This document shows, piece by piece, positions 51,801 to 57,922 of a stretch of DNA of 57,922 nt (positions are counted from its first letter, which is position 1; each line of letters starts with the position of its first letter). The position numbers and the translations under genes were made by a program. This stretch comes from a bacterium (GTDB lineage: Bacteria > Electryoneota > B3-LCP). A model generated the notes under the pieces. It had not been told where the DNA came from. It ran no database searches and was given only the letters and a program-made list of their open reading frames with translations. The DNA is taken from positions 1-57,922 of the forward strand of contig JAPKYS010000044.1 in the NCBI GenBank assembly GCA_026394195.1, written 5' to 3'.

Positions 51801-54800
51801 CCTTGACCGAATTATCGATCAAGCGCCCTGCCGCGCTGGCGATGTGTTTCTTAGCCATCGTGGTCATTGGACTTATCTCCTACCAGAGGCTGCCAGTCGA
51901 TCTGCTTCCTGCGATGAACTGGCCTTGGGTGAGCGTCGTGACCATCTGGCCCGGCGCCGGTCCCAAGGAAATCGAGACGATGGTTTCCAAGCCTCTTGAG
52001 GACGCCGTAATCTCTTTGAATAAGCTGAAGCACATCCGCACCTATAACCGTGAGAATACCTCGATCATGGTGTTGGAATTCGACATGTCGGCGAATGGAG
52101 ACGTGGTGCTTCAGGAAACTCAACGGGTCATCAACGCCGCGCGAGCGCAATTACCGGAGGATTGCAAGGAGCCGCAGCTCTACAAAGCGGATATGGCCGC
52201 ACTTCCGATTTTAAGAATAGCCGTCAGCAGTAAGCTGCCCGGAACAGAATTATTCACTCTGATCGATCAGAAGATCCGTCCGAGACTCGAACAGATCGAT
52301 GGCGTGGGTCAGGTAGTCATCTCCGGCGCAGAAGAGCGTGAAATCCAGGTCGCTGTCGATCCCGAAAAACTGAAAACGCATGGGCTGTCACTGGATGAAG
52401 TCAACCGCATTCTGGCGACGGACAATTTGGACGTGCCGGCGGGAAAAATTTACGGAAAATCGCAGGAGTTCACCATCCGGATCGCCGGGAAGTACGCCAC
52501 GGTCGCAGAGATCGAACGTACCCGGCTGCCGCTTCCTAACGGAGACGCCATCTTTCTGCGAGACATAGCCGCTGTGACTGACACCATCAAAGCCGATCGT
52601 TCGCTATTGCGTCTGGCCAAAGTGAACGCTTTGGGTATAGGGATTGTAAAGCAGGCGCAGGCGAATAGCGTCAAAACCGCCGAGCGCGTGCGCGACGAGT
52701 TAACGAAATTGGAAAAACAGTATCATGGCCTGTTCAAGGTCGAGGTCGCACAGGACATCACACTTTTTACCAAAGGCGCCATCAACGAGGTTAAAACGAA
52801 TATCGGCGAAGCGTTGATCGTGGTCGCGCTGGTGCTGCTGGTCTTCCTGCACTCCATGCGCAATTCGCTGATCGTGCTCATCGCCATACCCATTTCGCTG
52901 ATCACGACGTTCATCACCATGGCGATTTTCGGTTTTTCCATCAACCTGATGACCATGATGTCCATGGGAATGGTGATCGGGGTGCTGGTCGACGACTCCA
53001 TTGTGGTCCTGGAAAATATTCACCGTTGGTTGAAGAAGGGGAGCGACCCTAAAACTGCCGCCATTCAAGGTCGAAATGAGATCGGACTTGCGGCTGTATC
53101 CATATCTCTGGTGGACGTCGTCATCTTCACGCCGATTGCCTTCATCGGCGGTCTGGTAGGCAACATCTTCAGAGAATTCTCGCTCACCTTTGTGACTGCT
53201 GTGTTGATGTCGCTGCTGGTTTCCTTCAGTATAACGCCGCTGTTAGCTAGCCGTCTGAATGACAAAGATCATCTTGAAGGTGAAAAATGGATGCGCGGTT
53301 TTGCGCGCAAGTTCGAAAAATGGTTCAAGGGTTTGGAGGATACCTATCGATCACTTCTGGATTGGGCTTTGAACCATCGTGCTCAGGTCATCATCATCAC
53401 AACGCTCTTGATGATTGGATCGATCGCTCTCATCCCACTGGGATATGTCGGCAGTGATTTCATGCCTAAAACCGATCGCGGCGAATTTGCAGTAAATATG
53501 AAGATGCCACTGGGCACCACATTGGAGGAAAGCAATGCTGCCATGTCAAAGATCGAAGACTTCATTCTGACGAATCCGGATGCGGTACAGGTCTTGACCG
53601 TTGTAGGCCAGCAGGAAACAGAAAATGGTATGGAAGGGAACGCACGCCTGGGAGAAATTCAGGTCAGATTAAAACCGAAGAATCAACGCCAGCAGTCTAC
53701 TGCTGTAACGCAGAAAAAAATTGCCGAACTTGGGGCGGAAGTTCCAGGAATGGAAATAACCGTCAACGATATCGGCATCTTCGGTATGGCGAATGCTGCC
53801 CCCATCCAGTACGAGGTGCGCGGGCAGGATCTGGATTCTGTGCAGGTGGCAGTCCTATACGCTATGAAAACGCTGCGCAGCATCCCCGGCGCTCAAGACG
53901 TGCAATCGAGCTATGAACTGGGCTCGCCGGAATTACAGATTGTCATCGATAGAGCCAAGGCGGCAGATAGTTTTCTGACGCCCGGTGAAATCGCGCTGGC
54001 GATCCGCAACGCCGTAAACGGTTACGTGGTCACCCGTTTCCGCACCGGTGAGGTCGAGGTGGACGTGAGGTCGATACTGGCTCCACAGTACCGCAATAAT
54101 CCCGCCATGCTGGGGCAGATCGAAGTGAAGAACCACATCGGTCAGATGGTGAAATTAAATGACGTTTCCCGTTTGGATCGCACCAGTGGACCTTCATCTA
54201 TTACTCGGAAAGACCGTGAGCGGCTGGTGACGGTCTCAGCCAACATCTCAGGACGATCTCTGGGCGAAGTGCAGAGCGCTTTTGATAAGGAGATGGCGAA
54301 ATATACACCGCCGGTCGGAGTATCCTTCTTTGCCTTCGGAGAAGTCGAGAACATGCGCCAGATGGTTTCGGACATGGTGCAAGCCATCCTGCTCTCCATT
54401 TTGTTCGTCTATATGATTCTGGTGGTACTGTACGAGAGCTACATTCACCCCTTAACTGTGATGTTCTCAGTCCCTGTGGCGTTGATAGGCGCCATCGTCG
54501 GTCTCGCTATGACCGGATACAGCCTCTCCATGTTCTCCATGATCGGTATTCTCATCCTGATGGGATTGGTGACCAAGAACGGCATTCTGCTGGTGGACTT
54601 CACCAACCAGCTCCGGCGCGGCGGTATGGAACGCCGCGAAGCCATCCTGACGGCTGGACCGATGCGGCTGCGACCTATCTTGATGACGACGATGACGATG
54701 GTGGTGGGGATGCTGCCGCTGGCATTGGCGTTAGGTGAAGGATCGGACATTCGAGCCGGAATGGGGATTGTGATTATCGGCGGGTTGATCAGTTCGCTGC

Positions 54801-54913
54801 TGCTGACTCTGGTGCTGGTGCCGGTGATGTACACTCTGCTGGACCGTTTCAGCAAGGAATACAGGAAAGTGGGAATGGTGCATAATCTCGAACTGGGCGG
54901 CGCTCAGGGATAG
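51797..54913 (+). CDS. RND efflux pump, AcrB/MdtB-like
   Basis: 1038 residues, normal for hydrophobe/amphiphile efflux pumps. Twelve membrane helices and two large periplasmic loops are recognisable. The proton-relay pair Asp399-Asp400 (GVLVDDSIVVLENI) and the Lys in MGLVTKNGILLVDF are present, so proton-driven transport should be intact. It expels drugs, bile acids or lipids in known relatives; the substrate here is unknown. Start codon and stop of the adaptor gene overlap. A 48-bp repeat begins ten bases after the stop. Confidence 0.95.
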   Translation: MTLTELSIKRPAALAMCFLAIVVIGLISYQRLPVDLLPAMNWPWVSVVTIWPGAGPKEIETMVSKPLEDAVISLNKLKHIRTYNRENTSIMVLEFDMSANGDVVLQETQRVINAARAQLPEDCKEPQLYKADMAALPILRIAVSSKLPGTELFTLIDQKIRPRLEQIDGVGQVVISGAEEREIQVAVDPEKLKTHGLSLDEVNRILATDNLDVPAGKIYGKSQEFTIRIAGKYATVAEIERTRLPLPNGDAIFLRDIAAVTDTIKADRSLLRLAKVNALGIGIVKQAQANSVKTAERVRDELTKLEKQYHGLFKVEVAQDITLFTKGAINEVKTNIGEALIVVALVLLVFLHSMRNSLIVLIAIPISLITTFITMAIFGFSINLMTMMSMGMVIGVLVDDSIVVLENIHRWLKKGSDPKTAAIQGRNEIGLAAVSISLVDVVIFTPIAFIGGLVGNIFREFSLTFVTAVLMSLLVSFSITPLLASRLNDKDHLEGEKWMRGFARKFEKWFKGLEDTYRSLLDWALNHRAQVIIITTLLMIGSIALIPLGYVGSDFMPKTDRGEFAVNMKMPLGTTLEESNAAMSKIEDFILTNPDAVQVLTVVGQQETENGMEGNARLGEIQVRLKPKNQRQQSTAVTQKKIAELGAEVPGMEITVNDIGIFGMANAAPIQYEVRGQDLDSVQVAVLYAMKTLRSIPGAQDVQSSYELGSPELQIVIDRAKAADSFLTPGEIALAIRNAVNGYVVTRFRTGEVEVDVRSILAPQYRNNPAMLGQIEVKNHIGQMVKLNDVSRLDRTSGPSSITRKDRERLVTVSANISGRSLGEVQSAFDKEMAKYTPPVGVSFFAFGEVENMRQMVSDMVQAILLSILFVYMILVVLYESYIHPLTVMFSVPVALIGAIVGLAMTGYSLSMFSMIGILILMGLVTKNGILLVDFTNQLRRGGMERREAILTAGPMRLRPILMTTMTMVVGMLPLALALGEGSDIRAGMGIVIIGGLISSLLLTLVLVPVMYTLLDRFSKEYRKVGMVHNLELGGAQG

Positions 54914-54922
54914 AGAGCGTGG

Positions 54923-54970
54923 CACACCATGATCGCACCCCTACACACCGCTAAAGCAGTGTGCTACGTC
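54923..54970 (+). repeat. 48-bp direct repeat, left copy
   Basis: CACACCATGATCGCACCCCT then a hairpin CACACCGCT..AGCAGTGTG and CTACGTC. Identical to 57367-57414 on the far side of the sialidase-fold gene. Confidence 0.9.
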
Positions 54971-54973
54971 TAA

Positions 54974-54994
54974 CTAGCCCCATTATGGGGCTAG
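54974..54994. repeat. CTAGCCCC palindrome behind a heptad array
   Basis: CTAGCCCCAT..ATGGGGCTAG, 21 bp; the palindrome part of the 3' end module of the 55036 gene. Confidence 0.75.
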
Positions 54995-55000
54995 TATTTT

Positions 55001-55035
55001 CTCGTGTCTCGTGCCTCGCAACTCGTGCCCTGTAC
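55001..55035 (-). repeat. Heptad array directly after a stop codon
   Basis: Minus strand after the TAG: GTACAGG, GCACGAG, TTGCGAG, GCACGAG, ACACGAG. The last four are identical to those at 57557-57584. Confidence 0.9.
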
Positions 55036-57132
55036 CTATTTCAACAACACTATCTTCCCGCTCACCGTAGTCGGGGTCGTCTGGCTTGCCATCCCTTTGG
55101 GACCTGACCCCGACGTTTGCAACCGATAGATGTACACACCCGACGACAATCCCGATCCGTCGAAAGTCACGGTCTGCACTCCGGCCTCCCGCATACCGTT
55201 CACCAGTTCAGCTACCTTCTTGCCCGATATATCGTAAACGGACAGATTCATGAAGTCAGCTGCTTGCAGTTCATAGCTGATCGTTGTGGTCAGATTGAAG
55301 GGATTGGGGGCGCAATTATGAATTACGAATGACGAATTAGGAATGATCGGAGGGCTATCCTGCGAGGCATATTCATCGAAAAAATCACCTTCGCAATTGG
55401 ATTTGCCGACCCAGGGATTGCCATCCGCTACCGTAGATTTGGTGAAGGTGAAGAAGCTGCTGTCCTGGATGGTGTTGGGATAGGTTCCAATATAGGAGAG
55501 GTAGGTGTTAGTTCCCGCCGGTATGCTGGCCGCGATGTTCTGTGTAAGCAGACGAGTCGGATTTGCATTGCCCGGCAATGTTCGAGTCACGGGTCCGAAG
55601 ACCTGTATATATGCTCCCGATTGAGACCGAACCTTATTCCATACTGTGAAGGTCTGCTGCTGCGTGGTCAGGTTGTGGACGATGATGTTATACCTGAAGC
55701 CGCCACCGTTGGCAGGGATGACGATGGGTGGGTTGACGGGGGTGATCGTTATATCGAGATTGGGGGTTTCACTCCAGACCGCAGTGAAGGCATCCTGGTT
55801 AAGGAAGCGAGTATCGGTCCAGATCGGGTGAACGACTCCGTTGCGTACCGCCAGGCCGTTATATTCACCGATCAAGCCGGAACGCAGAGAATCATTGGCG
55901 GGGTTTGAGGAGACGTCGCTGATGCGTTGATTGGGCGCCCAGGTGAGACCGCCATTTTCGGAGTGCGTATAAAATAGGTCCATCATGAGGTTCTGAGGCA
56001 AATCGAGGCGGCGATCATAAAAGATCAGGTGAAGGGCTCCGTTTTCGTCGCAGACCAGCCAGGGGTGGAATTGATCTGCGCCATTTGCTATGGTATCATC
56101 ATTCACACGGATCGGCGTCAACCAATGGCTGCCGCTGTCCGCAGACGAGGTGAAGTATATGTCGGTATCGCCGTGAGGATCATCGGTGTAAGCGATATAG
56201 ATTTTACCGCGGTTAGGTCCGTTGGTGATATCCACATCCATCGCCGGAAAGGCGAAGATACTAAGCTGGGGATTGATCTCTGCCTGCGCAAAACCGGTCG
56301 ACTGCACCGTGAGATCCGTTCCCCAGGTGGTCCCTCCGTTGAAAGAACGATCAATTCGGATCGACGAAGGACTGTATCGAACCCAGGCAACATAAACTTC
56401 CCCATGCGGACCTACGGCAGGTACCGGCCACTGCACCGAGGTATTGTCACTGACCGGAACTGCTGTGCTCCATGATACCCCTCCGTCGGTAGAGCGAACC
56501 GAGTAGATGCGGGACACTGAGGTGAAACGCGCCCAAGTGACATAGAGGTTGCCGTCGTACTGGCTGCCGCTGCGGTCACAGGCGATTAATTCTTTGTCCT
56601 CAAAGGCGCCGGTCACTCCATTGACTGCAGGGTAAAAAGGTCCCCAGCTTACGCCTCCGTTCAATGAGCGCGATACAAAAAGTCCATTGGTGTTACTGGT
56701 TGAAGTATAGGACAGAATCACAGCATAGATGGCTCCGGATGTGTGATAGGTCAACCCCGGGTCGCTCTGCCAGGGATAACTTGGTTCGACCATCAGCTCA
56801 TCGTGCCAGGTTGAGCCTCCATCCATGGAATAACCCACACCGATCCGCCGGTATCCCAGCCGAAAATCTCTCCAGACAGCAACCAGATTATTTGGATTGG
56901 TTGGGTTGCAAATGATCTGCTCTTCGTTTTGCACCTGTCCGCTGTTATCTGAGTTGATGCGGATATTGTTCCAATTGTCGGTCGCGCCCGGTATAACTGT
57001 TTGCCCGGAAAGACCAGGCAGTGGATCAGGCTGCAGAACCAGTGGTTTGCCGCTTTTAACCGGGATAACGTCTGCAATAGCTGCGAGGTTGATGCAGACT
57101 ATCGCGATTAAAAGACTAAGTTTCCGTATCAT
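55036..57132 (-). CDS. Secreted BNR/sialidase-fold protein with sorting domain
   Basis: 698 residues. Signal peptide (LSLLIAIVCINLAAIA), then a six-bladed propeller (~50-460) with six Asp-box motifs such as SMDGGSTW, SLNGGVSW, STDGGVSW and SENGGLTW. The Arg triad of true sialidases is not clear, so it may bind rather than cut glycans. The NPPIVIPANGG domain (~465-590) and a sorting domain follow. A heptad array (55313-55347) is translated just ahead of APNPFNL, and a 45-bp palindrome (55070-55114) is translated as SGSGPKGMASQTTP near the C-terminus. Promoter at 57232-57260. Confidence 0.8.
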   Translation of the reverse strand: MIRKLSLLIAIVCINLAAIADVIPVKSGKPLVLQPDPLPGLSGQTVIPGATDNWNNIRINSDNSGQVQNEEQIICNPTNPNNLVAVWRDFRLGYRRIGVGYSMDGGSTWHDELMVEPSYPWQSDPGLTYHTSGAIYAVILSYTSTSNTNGLFVSRSLNGGVSWGPFYPAVNGVTGAFEDKELIACDRSGSQYDGNLYVTWARFTSVSRIYSVRSTDGGVSWSTAVPVSDNTSVQWPVPAVGPHGEVYVAWVRYSPSSIRIDRSFNGGTTWGTDLTVQSTGFAQAEINPQLSIFAFPAMDVDITNGPNRGKIYIAYTDDPHGDTDIYFTSSADSGSHWLTPIRVNDDTIANGADQFHPWLVCDENGALHLIFYDRRLDLPQNLMMDLFYTHSENGGLTWAPNQRISDVSSNPANDSLRSGLIGEYNGLAVRNGVVHPIWTDTRFLNQDAFTAVWSETPNLDITITPVNPPIVIPANGGGFRYNIIVHNLTTQQQTFTVWNKVRSQSGAYIQVFGPVTRTLPGNANPTRLLTQNIAASIPAGTNTYLSYIGTYPNTIQDSSFFTFTKSTVADGNPWVGKSNCEGDFFDEYASQDSPPIIPNSSFVIHNCAPNPFNLTTTISYELQAADFMNLSVYDISGKKVAELVNGMREAGVQTVTFDGSGLSSGVYIYRLQTSGSGPKGMASQTTPTTVSGKIVLLK
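55070..55114. repeat. 45-bp GTCGGGGTC palindrome inside the sorting domain
   Basis: One mismatch from 25351-25395. At 45 bp (15 codons) it keeps the frame; it lengthens the last hairpin loop of the domain between YRLQ and SGKIVLLK. Confidence 0.92.
55313..55347 (-). repeat. Heptad array inside a coding sequence
   Basis: Plus-strand words CAATTAT, GAATTAC, GAATGAC, GAATTAG, GAATGAT. Translated on the minus strand as IIPNSSFVIHN, just before the sorting domain. Confidence 0.85.
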
Positions 57133-57231
57133 GGTTAACTCCTTGATGATTGCTGATGAATGCCGGTTTCTTACAATTGAATGGGTCTAAAGCAGCCAGA
57201 GAGATTAAAGCCTTTTCATGAGCTAAATTAT

Positions 57232-57260
57232 AATATACTCATGAATACTCTCTTTGTCAA
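57232..57260 (-). promoter_or_regulatory. Promoter of the sialidase-fold gene
   Basis: Minus strand: TTGACA (57260-57255), 17 bp, TATATT (57237-57232). A leader of about 95 nt follows. Confidence 0.7.
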
Positions 57261-57301
57261 GAGATATTTGTAAACGAGGGGATATATTTTTAAGCGAGGC
57301 C

Positions 57302-57334
57302 TATAACGAGGTGAGCCGTGCTCACCTCGTTATA
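57302..57334. repeat. 33-bp perfect palindrome
   Basis: TATAACGAGGTGAGC and its reverse complement around CGT, upstream of the promoter at 57232. Could be a terminator for transcripts entering from the right or a dispersed repeat. Confidence 0.65.
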
Positions 57335-57366
57335 CGTCAGTCGCTCTTTTGGGAGAGGTCAGGGAC

Positions 57367-57414
57367 CACACCATGATCGCACCCCTACACACCGCTAAAG
57401 CAGTGTGCTACGTC
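57367..57414 (+). repeat. 48-bp direct repeat, right copy
   Basis: Identical to 54923-54970. The two copies enclose the sialidase-fold gene with its promoter. Confidence 0.9.
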
Positions 57415-57459
57415 AGGTTTTGGAAACCGTGAACAAGTAACCAGGTGTAAAAGTAACCA

Positions 57460-57551
57460 AGTCATTGCGAGGCATCCGTCAGCTGACGGACGACGAAGCA
57501 ATCCGGTGGACAAAGGGACGGGATTGCTTCGCTTCGCTCGCAATGACTGCT
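57460..57551. mobile_element. MITE core with palindromic insert
   Basis: GTCATTGCGAGG..CTCGCAATGAC without terminal repeats. A CCGTCAGCTGACGG unit (57474-57491) sits where the copy at 4568 has its large nested insert. Confidence 0.75.
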
Positions 57552-57556
57552 TTTTT

Positions 57557-57584
57557 CTCGTGTCTCGTGCCTCGCAACTCGTGC
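57557..57584 (-). repeat. Heptad array directly after a stop codon (remnant gene)
   Basis: Minus strand after the TAG at 57587-57585: GCACGAG, TTGCGAG, GCACGAG, ACACGAG. The palindromic element that follows is the MITE core at 57460-57551. Confidence 0.9.
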
Positions 57585-57647
57585 CTACTTTAAAACCATC
57601 ATTTTCCGCGCCACCATCGCCGCACCCGCCCCTGACCCCGACGGAAG
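57585..57647 (-). pseudogene. Remnant of a sorting-domain gene 3' end
   Basis: Minus strand LPSGSGAGAAMVARKMMVLK then TAG, with an in-frame TAA just upstream. LPSG and KMMVLK are sorting-domain pieces; between them lies half of the GTCGGGGTC palindrome (about 57629-57645). The gene body is gone. Confidence 0.7.
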
Positions 57648-57695
57648 TTAATTTATCTGGTAAACTACCATAAAGGCTGGGCTATTCTCATACTA

Positions 57696-57713
57696 TCCGT
57701 CAGTTGGCGGATG
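57696..57713. repeat. CCGTCAG palindrome at a gene end
   Basis: ATCCGTCAGTTGGCGGAT, related to the inserts at 4607-4750 and 57474-57491. It overlaps the TGA of the minus-strand gene that enters from the right. Confidence 0.65.
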
Positions 57714-57922
57714 AAAAACTTTTACGTCCCTGGGAAGAGTTCTCTATCTCTACTGGAGGCGTCTCTTCCCGATACCGTGACTTCAGGAGTGGCAAACCCA
57801 TCAGCGCCAGCACGAAGCCCAGCAATGTAGTAATGACTCCGTAGCGGATGTGGATTCGGATCGTCTTCAGCGCCAAGGTGGCGATGATATTCTGATGACC
57901 CGCGGCGATTATGATGTACTTG
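57700..57922 (-). CDS. 3' end of a membrane protein (partial)
   Basis: The last 73 codons of a gene that continues beyond the right edge. The protein has one clear membrane helix (YGVITTLLGFVLALMGLPLL) followed by a short polar tail (REETPPVEIENSSQ). The final residues SSAN and the TGA stop are encoded by the CCGTCAG palindrome (57696-57713), so the repeat has replaced the original end. Too little is visible to name the family. Confidence 0.6.
   Translation of the reverse strand, partial: KYIIIAAGHQNIIATLALKTIRIHIRYGVITTLLGFVLALMGLPLLKSRYREETPPVEIENSSQGRKSFSSAN

Noticed and set aside
5289..57132. Presence of a type IX secretion system in this window
   Set aside because: Only substrates with sorting domains are seen; none of the Por/Spr machine genes can be recognised here, so the route is inferred from the signal.

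Overview
The window looks like a chromosomal segment from an uncultivated bacterium of the FCB (Fibrobacterota-Chlorobiota-Bacteroidota) superphylum. Many secreted proteins end in a Por/type IX-like 'type A' sorting domain that opens with PNPFNPTT and ends with KMVLLK. Promoters repeatedly read TTGnnn, 17 bp, TATATT. The genus or phylum cannot be fixed from the window. No genes for the type IX secretion machine itself are present.

Layout. 1-5290: two GT-C membrane glycosyltransferases, a chimeric DNA-alkylation-repair/sorting-domain gene, and a repeat-packed intergenic region with nested palindromes. 5289-7812: a secreted protein, then an ECF sigma factor and its zinc-binding anti-sigma factor. 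7983-21769: a nearly complete type IV pilus locus (major pseudopilin, PilT, three minor pilin-like proteins, PilM, N, O, P, Q, an SLBB polysaccharide-export-type protein, PilB, PilC). No prepilin peptidase is seen. 21986-24970: a lipoprotein and a secreted protein that share a duplicated promoter and leader. 25466-29298: housekeeping genes (lipoyl synthase, tRNA-His, ferritin-like protein, NFU scaffold, 2-hydroxyacid dehydrogenase, peroxiredoxin). 29707-49139: large surface or secreted proteins on the minus strand (7-blade WD40 propeller, two beta-helix proteins, a gingipain-type C25 peptidase, an FG-GAP protein), interspersed with thyX and two more GT-C transferases. 49525-54913: ddl and an RND efflux pair. 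55036-57132: a BNR/sialidase-fold secreted protein. The right edge holds the 3' end of a membrane protein.

How the genes work together. The pilus genes form one machine: PilB and PilT drive extension and retraction, PilC is the platform, PilM/N/O/P the alignment complex and PilQ the secretin. The sigma/anti-sigma pair just upstream may be its regulator, but that is only inference from position. The secreted proteins share a delivery signal (the sorting domain), and five of them also share a preceding domain of about 120 residues with the motif NPPI-IPANGG.

The most unusual content is the repeat architecture. (1) At six sites a stop codon is followed at once, or within 5 bp, by 3-5 degenerate 7-bp direct repeats and then by a palindrome. 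The heptad words differ between sites while the period of 7 is kept. (2) A family of 28-bp palindromes has GTAGGGG...CCCCTAC ends and variable self-complementary cores. It occurs between genes and, in three genes, inside the sorting-domain coding sequence at the same loop. A different 45-bp palindrome sits in frame in a fourth sorting domain. (3) At four gene ends a hairpin with covarying arms and a conserved GCNNCGCG loop plus GCATGAA tail precedes a terminator-like hairpin, always in the orientation of the upstream gene. (4) A roughly 132-bp MITE-like element carries palindromes nested inside palindromes. Together these suggest that palindromic and heptad repeats have been shuffling, extending and truncating the 3' ends of sorting-domain genes.
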